Positions 37,121 through 49,600 of a stretch of 64,000 bases of DNA are shown here, piece by piece. The position numbers and the translations under genes are program-made. This DNA is from Diadophis punctatus similis (Eukaryota; Chordata; Lepidosauria; Squamata; Dipsadidae). Numbering within the stretch: the stretch's first letter is position 1; each line of letters starts with the position of its first letter. The stretch lies in NCBI GenBank assembly GCA_023053685.1, contig JALIGW010000003.1:141378008-141442007 (forward strand). The letters are read 5' to 3'. Below the pieces are notes generated by a model that ran no database searches, was not told the origin of the DNA, and saw only the letters and a program-made list of their open reading frames with translations.

Positions 37121-38201
37121 AACCTTAGGAAAAAAAGCAAGTGTTTTGAAGGTCTCCCATATCAAAATACAGGGGAGGCCCTGCTTGGAGTTGGCTACCC
37201 AACTGTGGGGTGTCAGTTTTCTATTTTTATGGTAGGGCTCCAAGGAAAAAGGGGGTTGTGGCTGCATTGATCTTATGTAATCATGGATCTGATGGTACGG
37301 ATCAGAAGTATTGGCACTCTTGTTTGGGTGTAACTTACAATGAATGCATTACAGCTCATTCTTCAAAAAATGAATCTGCAATTAGACTGAGCAATGGGAC
37401 CCCACATTGCATTTGCTGTTACACATTTGTTAACACCTGCCTTATTTCTCTTACTCAGGAATATGCACGGTTCATATTATTTATCTGTCAATCATGTGTG
37501 GCATATAGAAATAAGGTGGGGAGGTTTCTTCTCAAAATTCTAGGATCGGGCTAGCCAATGAAATTCATTGGGAGAATTAAAATAGAGAAAAGGAAGCACA
37601 TATCCCTGTGTATAATCAACCTGTGGAATTTATCGGCACAAACTGTGGGGATGATCTCTACTGTATCATGGATGGTCTTGAAAGGAGCTGAAGGTATTAA
37701 CGGAGGACAGGTATGTTGAAAAATATTTAGTAATAAAATGTATATAGTCTGTTTCAAACTAAAAAGATCCCAGATGGCATGTATAGCAGCAATAATAGTA
37801 CAATACCTATGCAGTACCATAACTAATAGTGCTAACATCAAGGCCTTCATCTATTTGCACCAATAACCATAGTTGATCTATATCTGAAGGCCTTCTAAAA
37901 CAGCCAAAGTTTCAGAAGGCCATGAGAAGGGAAGGCATCATTGATCCTGGGACCAAAGGAAAAAAAACCTTCACAGAGTTCATGCCCCTTTTCATACATT
38001 TACAATTGATAGGGACTCTTAATGGGAATTCTTTGTTCATTTAGACTGGAAAAAGTGAGCTAGATCCACAGGTTCTTGGCCATATAGAGCTTGAGAGGCA
38101 ATGATCAGCACCTTGAAGACTCATTGATACTCAATGAAGCTCCTTGGGATATTTCTAAGGTTTTATTTTATTGCATGATTACAGCTGGCATCATTACTTT
38201 T

Positions 38202-38202
<1 letters not shown>
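37121..38202. other. Intergenic, no gene recognised
   Basis: 38030-38170 contains wording (GATCAGCACCTTGAAGACTC) like a repeat also seen at 54.7-55.3 kb. Confidence 0.45.

Positions 38203-38281
<79 letters not shown>
38203..38281. repeat. (CA)n microsatellite
   Basis: About 38 CA units with one CC interruption at 38241. Confidence 0.97.
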
Positions 38282-38284
<3 letters not shown>

Positions 38285-39094
38285 ATAGCAGTGTTACATG
38301 GCACTATCAAGATTGTCCCATTTATGCGCATCTGGACAAATTCAGTCCTTATTCTTTGCTAGCATCACTTCAAGTACCTCTTTACCTATTTCATCCCCAA
38401 GAGCTTCTCATAAAATACAAGGAATTGGCTGGGATTGATGGATAGGACAGCAAAATCAGACTTGGCAGATTCTGTTATTTTAGCCAGTTTCAATAAAAAC
38501 AGTTTTAGCCTCGTAGAGTTGATTTGCTGGTCTGGTCGACCTAGAGGGAGTGACATCAATCTTGCACAGATGACCCCTGTGTCTCTTGGCAGCCATCCAG
38601 TGGTTGTCTGGATTTTTTTGCATAGGGTGGTTCTAACATAGCAGATTTTCACACGTTGTTGATCATGCTCATTGGCTATATTTCCTCAACATACTATGCT
38701 AAAAGATGGTAGAATAGTTTATGACTGAATATTTTGTGCAAGCCAAGGTTAATAAGATTAATTCATTGCTTTAGCACTGTAAGAACAGAGCTTTAATATT
38801 AAGGTTAGACTGCCATCTAGTGGAAGTTGCCACTGACTTGCATTCAAGTTCAGTGATAAAGGAAATATTTTCCATTTACTATATATCATTTAGTTTGATT
38901 GGCACACACATGTTTATAAACATTTATAGACATTCAGGTTGTATAACAATTAAAATACTAACAATTATTTGAACTCTAATTTTAAATGGATATTTTTTCA
39001 ACCAAGCTTGGCCAAATTATGTGTGCTTCTCTAGAATTCTTCCATTCCTTTCTAGGTAACATTGGATTTCTACAACAAATTATTTGTGCTTTTT
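38282..39094. other. Intergenic, no gene recognised
   Basis: A diverged repeat may cover 38395-38650; nothing else seen. Confidence 0.4.
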
Positions 39095-39412
39095 TAAACA
39101 AGAGGGGCTGCTACGAAGAAGAGGAGATCAATTTATTTTCCAAAGCTCGAGAAGGCAAGACAAGAAACATTGGACGGAAACTAATCAAGGAGAGAAGCAA
39201 CCTGTAATTAAGGAGAAACTTCCTAACAGTGAGAACAATTAACCAGTGGAATAGCTTGCCTTCAGAAGTTGTAGCTGCTTCTTCACTGGAGGTTTTTAAG
39301 AAGAGATTGGATAGCGATTTGTCTGAAATGGTATATAGGGTTTCCTACTTAGGGTTGGACTGGAAGACCTCCAAGGTCCCTTCCAGATCTATTCTGATTT
39401 CAGGTTAGGATG
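39095..39412 (+). mobile_element. CR1-type LINE, 3' end
   Basis: Plus-oriented copy with AAACTTCCTAACAGTGAGAA, CTGGAGGTTTTTAAG and GGAAGACCTCCAAGGTCCCT blocks, ending near TCTATTCTGATTT. Confidence 0.8.
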
Positions 39413-40455
39413 CACCAGTTTTTCTTTTTCTGCTCAGCAGTAGCCAGAGAGAAGGTCAAAATCAGAAGATTCCCCACTTATGGACAATTCTGTCAACCCT
39501 CTGAATTTATCTACCAATACATGTCTAAGAAAGCTCCTCCCTCAAAGAGGCTTTTTGAAGGAAAGATGGGCAGCTAAGAGGAAGGAGAGGGGATGGAAAT
39601 CTGTTATTAAACCACCTTCCTTCTTAGAAATTTCAGGTTCAGTCCATTAAATGGATACAGTCAAAAGTGCCTTTACTTGTAAACAAGTATCCAAGGAACA
39701 GGGAATTACTTCGAAGATAATATTTTCAGAGAGTTATCAAGTTCAAAGTAAAACATGCAATTATTTTGCTTGTACTGGCTTGCTTCCCACAGCTCTTGGG
39801 TATGTGGTTGCAATTTTTTTCTTTTTCTTTTAATAGTAACTTTAATAAAGATAATTATAGCAATAAAAACTAATGCACACTAAACAAGATTGAAGAACAA
39901 AAGTGCAGAAAAGAAAAAAGAAAGAGAAAAGAAAGAATTTTAAAATAAATAGGTAATGAGGTGACTTCCCATCCATCACAAGTATAAAAAATGTAGTAAT
40001 TTATGACCTCCTTACTCCTAACAATCAAATAATGTCATAGAACTTGATTTCTTTTCATTTTTTCATTGTTCCTTCTTACAACATTCTTCAAGCTATAGTA
40101 AGCTTTTTTGGTAAATCCAATATAAGAAAATTATCCAGATTATTATCTTAGCTCGTTGTTTGTCTAGCTCTTTTAATTATTAAGACATCATTTGGTTTCT
40201 TTTGGATGTCCAGTGTAACATTCTTTTCCATTTAATTCTTGTAGCCTGTCAGTTGTCAATCTACTTTCAATTCAGTCTTGTCAGGTAGAACGTGTTCCTC
40301 TTCCATGACATGTCTTAGACACAATCTCTCCATACAGGCAGATGTCTCTGTTGACACTATTGAAATATTAAAATTAACTTCTGAACCAATTGTTCAAAAA
40401 TATCCTTAGTATATCCTTCTTTCCTTCCATCCTTGCTCCTCTTCCACCCTTTCAC
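39413..40455. other. Intergenic, A+T-rich
   Basis: No gene. The T-rich 39815-40330 interval resembles a decayed LINE but could not be assigned. Confidence 0.4.
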
Positions 40456-40458
40456 TCT

Positions 40459-40590
40459 TCCTTCCTTCCTTCCTTCCTTCCTTCCTTCCTTCCTTCCTTC
40501 CTTCCTTCCTCCCTCCCTCCCTCCCTCCCTCCCTCCCTCCCTCCCTCCCTCCCTTCCTTCCTTTCCTACCTACCTACCTACCTACCTACC
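40459..40590. repeat. Compound (TTCC)n(TCCC)n(CTAC)n microsatellite
   Basis: Three adjacent tetranucleotide blocks, then the left end of the next MITE. A few CTAC units recur just beyond its right end (41232-41248). Confidence 0.95.
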
Positions 40591-41230
40591 AGGGGCGGGT
40601 TCCTAATTTTTTTACTACCACTCTGTGGGCGTGGCTTATTTTGTGGGTGTGGCTTGCCAGCCATATGACCGGGTGGGCGTGGGCCTCGGGAGCTTGGCAG
40701 CGGCCAGAGAAGCAGGGGGGGGACATTGCCCACCCGCAACGCAGCCCCCCGCAGCGGGAGCAGCAAGACCGCGGCAGCGGTTCTTCTAGGAGGCTCCGTC
40801 CGGCCTGAATGCTTCTCCCCATTCGATGATCCTAGGCTCCTGCCGCCAGTTCCTCCTTCCCTCAGCAGCTCGAGAAGCCTCGAATGTGCGAAAATGTCTG
40901 GGATCATCATCGCGCATTCGTGGCTTCTCAAACTGCTGAAGGGAGGGTAACTGAGATTGATCCTGCCGCCCGTTCTTTCAGCGTCTCACGTGCTCCCTCA
41001 GCCAACTTCCCCTGCTTGGACTCACTGTGGGGTAGGAAGGCAGTGCTTGCGCAGTGCTGGAAGCTCGGCTTCTGGGCATACGCAGAATAAAATGTAAAAA
41101 AAAAATTTAAAAAAATTTTTTTAAATGGCGGCGCCCAGGCACCGGCAACCGACCGCACCGGTACTGTGACGTCACCAGCGGGCCGCTACCGGTGCTATAG
41201 AGTGGACCGCACCGGTAGGAACCCACCACT
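40591..41230. mobile_element. Large hAT-like MITE, CAGGGGCGGGTTCC family
   Basis: Ends CAGGGGCGGGTTCCTA and TAGGAACCCACCACTG. The interior is CpG-rich and holds two inverted blocks related to TGCGCATTCGTGGCTTCTC. It sits inside a CTAC microsatellite, which reappears on its right. Confidence 0.8.
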
Positions 41231-41239
41231 GCTAGTACC

Positions 41240-42545
41240 TACCTACCTGAGTAATGGGTCCCAACATTCTGTAAGCTAGCCCGCTTGAGTTATCTTGGTT
41301 CAGTAATTGTTCTTATACCTTCCAGTTTTGCCCAACTGAAGGTTACAAACAGACATGAGAGTTTGGGTGGTATATGGCTATTAGTTTCATTTTTGGAGGC
41401 CTGGATAAACTGATGTGTTTCTTAATGATGTTGAATCCCCACGATTGATCACAGTTTGCCTTGAGACAATTCAGTGTGTACAGATGATGTGGTTTCCAAT
41501 GCATTCCCCAAAACACAGACATAGAGATGCACCATTCACCCAGAGATATTTTATTATACCTGATAAGTGATTCTACTCTTATATTATGAAAAAAAATATA
41601 AGAGGACATTTTCTATGCCATGTTTCAAATGACACATCCTTTTGCACAGCAAACATTCAAAATAAGCTGGCTGAACCCAATGAGAAACCTCAATATTTGT
41701 TCAAGCTACTTTTGAAATGCAAACAGTCATAACACCAGATGTACAGATTTGTTCTGAAGAAGACAAACTGAAACCTATTCTGATACACAGAGGGGGGGAA
41801 ATATTGAGATTGGCAAAATGTTTAAATGAACGTAAATGTCACAACATGTTTTTATACATACTAGAACTTTGCCCTTAGTGGGCTAAAAAAAAGGGTGTAA
41901 CCTGAAGCCTTTTTGTTGGTTTTCTGGTGTTACAGTAATAATATATAATAGTTCATACAAATATCTCTATCATCTAAATTAGTGAAATAAACATTTTTTT
42001 CAGATCTGAAACAAGCTTCTTTGCAAATGCCTCCTGGCTGAAGAAATTAAAGGGAATTCTGATTGAAACATAATGATATGTCCAGTAAACCTTTTACATG
42101 AGGTGAAGAAGAAATTCCTCTATTATTATGAACACCTGGCTGAGATATCAGAGCCAAAAACAAATTAAAGGAAAATAAACAGAAACTCAAGTTTATAACT
42201 AATGATATTATTACCATGATTGTTTCAATTGTTCTAAAAGCCTGTTCCACAGATTTCTGGAATAGACATTCTTAATTAAATAGCATTTAATTAAGAGTGT
42301 GAAATAAATGTAAAATGCCCTTGTCTTCGATTTAATGCATATTAATATAATTATTTGTTGATGGCACTAATTTATAGTGCATGTGGGAAATTATTTGAAT
42401 GAATGCTTTAGCTGAAGGAGCAGTTTGCGTTATTTTCCAGTTTAAGGAAAATGGAGGCTTCATGGGTATAAGTTAGATAGCTGAGGAAACATCTGTAGAT
42501 TAATTTCCCCAGTTGGTATACTAGAACTCTGATATACAAGCCACT
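41240..42545. other. Intergenic, A+T-rich
   Basis: No gene or recognised repeat. Confidence 0.5.
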
Positions 42546-42819
42546 CAGGGGCGGGTTCCTCTTACCTGCCTACCAATGCGCTGTGCACGCATCATCGTGT
42601 TTTGTGCTTGTGCACGCTTGCTATGCGCACGCATCCCCTCGTGCGATTTTGCTTCTGCGCATGCGCAGGAAGCAAAAAAGGCCAAAAATTCAGAAAAAAA
42701 GATGGTGCCGCGTGACGGTCCGGTGAAGACAGCACCGGAGCCGTCGTGTGCAAATTGTGCAATCAGCGGGCCGCTACCAGGACGACAGAGTGGACCGCAC
42801 CGGTAGGAACCCACCACTG
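42546..42819. mobile_element. hAT-like MITE, CAGGGGCGGGTTCC family, perfect duplication
   Basis: A 274-bp relative of the element at 40.6 kb, with the same ends and identical 8-bp flanks aagccact at 42538-42545 and 42820-42827. Contains the NRF1-like TGCGCATGCGCA at 42656-42667. Confidence 0.93.
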
Positions 42820-42989
42820 AAGCCACTGCATTTTTATTTCCATTATCATGAATCTGAAAAAGGCAATCAAGATTCTTTTTGATCATCTTACTCTTTCTAT
42901 GATGTTGACTTTATTCATGCTGGAATTCATAATGGGGGGGGATTTTGGTGGAAGAACCCTTTTTTGTTGTTACCGGTATATTTCTATCC

Positions 42990-43195
42990 AGGTAGTCCTC
43001 AACTTACAACAGTTCATTTAGTGACCATTCAAAGTTACAAGGGCACTGAAGAAAGTGACTTATGACCATTTTCCAGTTTTGACCTTTGCAGCATTTAATG
43101 TCGTAAAATGGGACAAAACTCACTTAACAAATGTCTCACTTAACAACAGAAATTTTGGGCTCAATTGTGGTCATTAAGTCAAAGACTACCTGTAC
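42990..43195. mobile_element. Palindromic MITE (GTAGTCC family), internally deleted
   Basis: Starts CCAGGTAGTCCTCAACTTAC and ends TCAAAGACTACCTGTAC; about half of the usual interior is missing. Confidence 0.8.
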
Positions 43196-43951
43196 CATCT
43201 TTCATTCAGGAGCGCAAGGTGACAAACATAGTGTTCCCTCCACCCATTTCTCCCTACAGAAATCCTGTGAGATAGGTTGGCCTAAGAGAGAGTGACTGGC
43301 CCTTGTCACCCAGTGAATGTCAATGGCTAAGCATGGAGCCGAACATGGGTCCCCTGTTTTTATATAAAAAGTCCTAAATCCAATAGGTAAACCAGGAAAG
43401 ACTGGAAAAGGCTCTAAACTGGCACTTTGAAGAAGGGCTGCCTCAGGACACCCAATCTGAATAGACAGGCCTCTGATTGTAAACCGCTTTCCTGCAAAAA
43501 ATATAAATGCGCTCACTGTCCTCTCCCAAACTTGCCAGCCTCAAATGCAGAAAATACTGAGCAAGATAGCACAGTGGTTTGAGCTTCCATTCGTGTTGAT
43601 ATGGGAGTTGATTTAGAAGGATTTATAAATAAAACCTGGATGGAAGGAGTAAAGGTAGTCCTTGACTTACAACCATTGAACACAAAATTTCTGTTGCTAA
43701 GTGAAACATTGGTTAAATGAGTTCTGCCCCATTTTACGTACTTTCTTGCCGCTGTTGTTAAGCGAATCATTGCAGTTGTCAAGGGAGTGACAACTTCCCC
43801 ATTGACTTTGCTTGTCAGGTCACAAAAGGTGGATCGCATGACCCCGGGACAATGCAACTGTCATAAACATGAGCCAGTTGACCAGCGGCTGAATTTTGAT
43901 CACGTAACCATGGGGATGCTGCAATGGTCGTAAGTGTGAAAAGCGATCATA

Positions 43952-44567
43952 AGAGCTGCAGTAGTGCAGTGGTTAGAATGCTACTACTGCTGACTGCCGG
44001 GCTGCTTGCAATTTGGCAGTTCAATTCTCACTGGCTCAAGGTTGACTCAGCCTTCCATCCTTCCAAGGTCGGTAAAATGAGGACCTAGATCAGCAATGGC
44101 TAACCTTTTCGGCACTGAGTGCCGAAAGAGTGCAAGCGCGTGTGCAAAAGCGCATGTGTGCGCACACCCATAACGCAATGTGTGCGTGACTCCCCTGCAT
44201 GCCCCTGCATGCACGTGCCACCCGTCATGTGCACCCTGCGATGCGCACATGACTGTGTTCGCCCCACCCGTGCGTGCATGCATGACTCCCATGCACGTTC
44301 ACGCAACCCTCCTGCGTGCCCCCCACGCGCATGTGCAGCAGAGACCCGAAAACCAGCTGGCCAGTTGGAGGCGCACGCACATGCGTGGCGGAGCTGAGCT
44401 GGGGCGAAGGCTCCCATGCCCGCAGAGGACTCTGTGTGCCACCTGTGGCACGCGTGCCATAGGTTCGCCATCAGAGACCTAGAATGTTGCGGGCAATATG
44501 CTTACTGTAAATCACTTAGGGCTGTAAAGCACTGTGAAGCATTATATAAGTCTAAGTGCTATTGCTA
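43952..44567 (+). mobile_element. Snake SINE, itself split by a hAT-like MITE
   Basis: Head GAGCTGCAGTAGTGCAGTGG and tail AGTCTAAGTGCTATTGCTAT. The two halves join at the GACCTAGA duplication. Confidence 0.85.
44090..44475. mobile_element. hAT-like MITE nested in the SINE
   Basis: Ends TCAGCAATGGC and GCCATCAGA, with perfect 8-bp duplications gacctaga at 44082-44089 and 44476-44483. CpG- and TG-rich interior (CGCACACCC, GTGCGTGCATG). Same family as 15.1 and 61.1 kb. Confidence 0.93.
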
Positions 44568-44640
44568 TGTCACTTTTTTCAGTGTGGTTGTAACTTCGAA
44601 TGGTCACTAAATTAACTTGTTAAGTCACGTGTTATCTGTA

Positions 44641-45020
44641 TATCACTTCTGATCTTATTAGATCTCTTACCAGTGTTGGATGCCATGGACCTTGGTGGGA
44701 TTTACCTACTTTTGGCCACAGGAATGCTTGCCTTGATGGTTATGTTCCCCCACCACACACACTTGCTTTTATCATTTGTGGGCATGTTATGTTGTACAGC
44801 TGTAGAAGTTTTAATTATGCTATTACTTGTGTTTTTTTTAGCAGACTCTTATGAAGTGGCTGGCCTACAAATAAAGTCAAATCAATCCATTAATTGTTAT
44901 TAAGGGGTCTTCTTCAGCCAGGGTGGATCTTCCCATGGATCGAAGATTTAATGTCTTCCTCCTCATTGATTTGAAAGCACGCCTCAAATATCAGACGTTA
45001 ACACTGAACTCAAGAACGTT
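44641..45020. other. Spacer upstream of GMNN
   Basis: No gene recognised. Confidence 0.5.
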
Positions 45021-45029
45021 TGCTTTTGA

Positions 45030-45480
45030 ATAACGCATGCGCAGGACTGCGCCCCGAAGGACTGCGCCACGCCCGATAACTTTTCTTCCAGCAAACCCCC
45101 CCCCCCACCTTGACCCCCAAAGCCCCCCACAGACGACCTCTTCCAAATATCAGGTAGGCAAAAGGCGCGACTCACGTGGATGGGGGTGGGGTGGGCAGGT
45201 TTAAGGGAAGGAAAGCCCCGATTGGCTGTAGGTTTTCCGAAATCGGGATTTGATAGGCTAGAGGCATTGGACCGTGGGGCGGCTATTGGTGCGGAGCCGA
45301 CTTGCGTCACAAGGCCCGCCCGCCGACGCAGCGAGGACTTTAGGGCTGGGCGCGAAAGGCTCCTTGTTCAAGCGAGCGCGGGAGTCGCGGTCGGAGTGTC
45401 GGCGGGCGAGCGGCCTTTCAAGGGGAGCCTCGAATCCCAGGTTTGCCCTTTTCTCCCTTTTCCTTCTCAGAGGCGTTTTT
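45030..45480 (+). promoter_or_regulatory. GMNN: GMNN promoter and non-coding first exon
   Basis: CpG-rich block with three inverted CCAAT boxes (ATTGG at 45221, 45266 and 45285), GCGTCACA, and an E2F-type GGGCGCGAAAGG at 45348-45359. A likely first-exon donor, CCCAG|GTTTGC, ends at 45440. An NRF1-like CGCATGCGCA is at 45034-45043. Multiple CCAAT boxes plus an E2F site are typical of S/G2 genes, and geminin is a known E2F target. Confidence 0.75.
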
Positions 45481-45924
45481 CTAAGGGGAGTGGGGGGGGA
45501 ATCCTTTCGGAGTGGCAACACGCTTTGCTGCTGACTAAAGGAGGGGAAGGGGAGCCATTTTCCGTTGGGCTAGCCGCCTCCCCTGAGTCGTTCCTGCGTT
45601 GCCCAGCTCTCTCCCCCACCCCACCCCGCCCCAGTTTTCTCCCGAAATCGTTCCCGGGGAGAATGGGAGATGGAGTCCATCCTCTTTAGGGATCCTCTGA
45701 GGCTGGCTAATCGGGGCACGCATTTCATCACCCCTAAATTTGGGGTTTTCCCCCTTTAAAAGCAGCGTCGGTTTCGCCCCACCCTTTAAAAACAGCTTTT
45801 TGAACCTTAAAAACAGGTTTAAAAGATACGCTGGGAGTTCAGAAGTTAAGGTTGCAAACCTACTTATGCTCAGCGGGGCTTAGTTCGGACTTGCGTATTT
45901 AAGTTTTATTTATGTCTGTCTAAA

Positions 45925-45926
<2 letters not shown>

Positions 45927-45997
<71 letters not shown>

Positions 45998-46140
45998 GTG
46001 TCTATCTAAAATAATAATTTATTATTTATTTATTTATTAGTGAGACACATATACCGCCTCAAAGTCCTAGCACTCTCTAAGCGGTTTACACCATTAAGCA
46101 ATGTATATTTTGTATTGCCCCCAACAATCTGGGTCCTCAT
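45927..46140. repeat. (TAA)n microsatellite and reverse SINE remnant
   Basis: TAA array at 45929-45998, then TTTATTTATT and a minus-strand SINE piece ending in GCCCCCAACAATCTGGGTCC. Confidence 0.8.
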
Positions 46141-46612
46141 AAAACATAATTTATGTTTCTATCAAATGATACTCGGGTCATTTGAGGAATTGAGATGCTT
46201 TCTAGATGAGGCTTTTGGCCCATTTAAAAAAAAAGGTATGCATGCAAATAAAGCCGGAGGGCTTGGTTTAGTCTTGGCGGAAAAACATGTAGCTGCAAGT
46301 GCTGCTTTTTGTTGGTGACCTGCTTTCACCTTAAAATTAGAGGATGTTGGTGCAAGATGCAACATGAGGCTGGTTTGTTCTTTTCAGAAGCCGGTTGGGG
46401 TTTTTTTTGGATGTCGTGAATTCTTGTTCCAAAGTTCTCAAGTTTCTTTTCTTTTTATTTGTGAGGTTCCAAGCTTCCAATGCAGAATGACTAGCGTGAA
46501 ATTTTAGCCGGATGCTTGAAAAGAGCTTGAGGGACTTTGGCTGCGCAGGATAATTCTGTTTGTGTTAATGTTTTCACTGTGCTTGTTTTAGGTTTTGTCT
46601 TTAAAAAGAAAC

Positions 46613-46666
46613 ATGAATTCTAAAATGAAGCCACAATCCAATACCGACAAGCATCCCTCTGTGAAG
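46613..46666 (+). CDS. GMNN: GMNN coding exon 1
   Basis: 18 codons, [18 protein letters not shown]. The exon itself starts about 46592 after TGTTTTAG; donor AAG|GTAACT, phase 0. Confidence 0.9.
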
Positions 46667-49600
46667 GTAACTAGCATGTTAACAAAGTGCTAATGTCAAC
46701 ACTTGTCAAGATGTCACACAGGTAGTCCTTGACTTACAACAGTTCATTTAGTGACTGTTCAAAGTTACAATGGCACTGAAAAAAGTGACTTATCATCCTT
46801 TTTCACACTTATGACTGTTGCAGCATCCCCATGGTCACGTGATTTACATTCAGATGCCTGACAACTGACTCATATTTATGACGGTTGCAGTGTCCGGGGG
46901 TTATGCGATCCCCTTTTGCGACCTTCTGACAAGCAAAATCAATGGGGGAAAACCAGATTCACTTAACTGGCTTACTAATTTAAGAACTACAGTGATTCAC
47001 TTAACAAATGTGGCAAGAAAGGTCGTAAAATGGTGCAAAACTCACTTAACAAATTTCTCAGCAACATAAACTTTGGGCTCAATTGTGGTCGTAAGTTGAG
47101 GACTACCTGTAGCAGTTGCTGTTCACATACTCTTGTTATTTCCTATAAATGTTACATGTCCTAGAATACGTGGATATTGGACTGGTATTTTGTGTATAAA
47201 ACTAATAACCTGGGCTGATAAATTTCATTTTAATATACGAAGCACAATTCCATGTTACATGAATAACTTGTTCAAACTATAACACTTTGTTTTTTTCCCT
47301 TTAGTTCTAATTTAGCATTTGAGAGAGATCATTCTGCTGTCAAGTTGCATTGACAGAAGATACACAAATGCAACTATTTTACTGAAGTTCATTTTCTGTT
47401 GAACTGCAGGGCACTCAATAGACATAATTTTGACGCTTAGGGTTATAATAATAGCAGAGTTGGAAGGGACTTTGGAGGTCTTCTAGTCCAACCCCCTGCT
47501 TAGGCAGGAAATCCTACATCACTTCAAACAAATGGTTATCCAACATCTTCTTTAAAACTTCCAGTGTTGGAGCATTCACAACTTCTGGAGGCAAGCTGCT
47601 CCACTGATTAATTGTTCTGTCAGGAAATTTCTCCTTAGTTCTAAGTTGCTTCTCTCCTTGTTTAGTTTCCACCCATTGCTTCTTGTTCTATCCTCAGGTG
47701 CTTTATTATTCAGGTTATTTAATGTCTTAACTAAGGGCAAGGGAAGGAATATGTAGTGGAGGGCTAATTGCTTCATACTTCTGAGATCAAATTGGCCAAA
47801 TTCAGTAGTGATTGGAAAGAGAATCTATAGGAAGTCCAGTAACAAATATCCTGTACAATTACATGTTGATTATGTGAGTGAGAGTTAAAGTCCACAAAGA
47901 GCCTTTTAACATGTCATACATGATGCAGAACTTTTCCTAAATGAGTTCGTATATTTAGGACTGCTAGCACGACATGAACATCCTAGTCATCTTAATCCTT
48001 TAATTCACTTCTTTGTCCCAACATTGTAGGACATAGCTGATTTTTATAATTTTACCTGCAAGTGCAAAGGAGATTGTCAGGTGGTCAATTCTTGTCACAC
48101 TTCCAACCTAACAATATTTGAAAGAAATTGTAAAGAGATCAGAACTCTGCCCATGAGCACAAATAGTAAATGCAATGGGATCAGAACTGTTTGGTGAAGG
48201 AACTAACCAAGTTTTATCTAGAAGATTGGCTAGCTTAAGCCAGGGGAAGGGGAAAAATTGCTCAGAAAAATGTGAGAAAGGCTGTTGGACAGCAAGCCAG
48301 AAAGTTGCTGACTCTTAGGTCCAAGTCCCATTCTTCATGATTATGTGATCCTTACCACCACATTTGGGACCAGATCATCTGTTGCTAAACGATGTGGTTG
48401 TTAAATAAGTCATGAATCGTGGTCGTTAGGGAAATCAGACTTCCCCCCCATTGATTTTGCTTGTCGGAAGGCCCTGGAACGGTCACAAATAGAGATCACG
48501 TGACCCTGGGAAAAACTGGCATGAATACATGCTGGTTGCCAAGCACTCAAATTTTAATCACGTCACTACAGGGTTGCTGTGATAGTTGTAAGTGCGAGGA
48601 CTGGTTGTACAGTACATTTATTGAATAGCCCGAAGGCCTTTTCAAAAAAAGAAAAACAAAACAAACAGGTACAGAAACAACCGTACAAAAATATATATGG
48701 TACATGACATCAAAATTCAACGATATCAAAATTCAATAACTAAATTTCTAAAACTAGATAACCCAAATAAAATATCTCGTCTCTAACTCAGCTCATCTTT
48801 CTTACAATCAATGAAATTCTTTTCAATGTAGCTGGCTCGTATTGCTGTCATCCTATTAAGATAGCGAGTGATAGCCCTTACCCCAGGGGAGGAGAGTCTG
48901 CCTTCAATAGAAATGTTAATTTATGCCTTACATTGCAGTGGGAAAATTTATTTATAATTGGGGACAGATATTGTTTTCTTACTTCCTCATACATCCTACA
49001 TTCAAATATTATATGTGCCGTATCCTCGACAACGTTTGCCCCACATATACATGTTCTTTCATCATACGGGATGACTGGTTGTGACTTTTTCCAACACTTT
49101 CAAGTGGTCATAAGTCGAGGTTTGCTTCTACAATTTAAAGGACTGGACATTGATCTTTGGAGGTGTTATGGTCCTATAACATCCAAACAATAGTTCACTT
49201 GACATGGCTGAGTAAACAAACTTAATTTAACCCAAAGAAGACAAATCTGTAAAAATTAAATTTAATTCTTCAATAAAATTATTGAATCATTTGAAAGGGT
49301 TTACTAACTTAACATGAAATATTAACATTCCCATGATACTCAAATGTGTCATGCAAACAGCACTTTGAAGTTTTCAGAAAGTGAGCAATATTTCCAGAAA
49401 TGGACAAAACCTGAAGGTATAATATCCAAAGTTAGGACCTCAATACTTAATGCTGTTCTCAATAAGCTTGTCAACAGATTTACATAAAATAATTTTCATT
49501 TCTGGAATTCAGTTTTGCATTGCTTAAAAGTATATCTTTAACTGAACAATTATGTTACATTTGTTCATAGTGTAAATCTCAATATCTTAAAAGCAAGAAG

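Larger units (their letters stand above)
43652..44640. mobile_element. Palindromic MITE (GTAGTCC family), split by a SINE
   Basis: Left part 43652-43951 (AAGGTAGTCCTTGACTTACA onward). The right part resumes at 44568 (GTCACTTTTTTCAGTGTGGT). The SINE at 43952-44567 lies between them. Confidence 0.8.

Noticed and set aside
45180..45689. 169-codon plus-strand frame near 45.2 kb
   Set aside because: It covers the GMNN promoter and non-coding exon; it is open because of G+C content and antisense frames are equally open.
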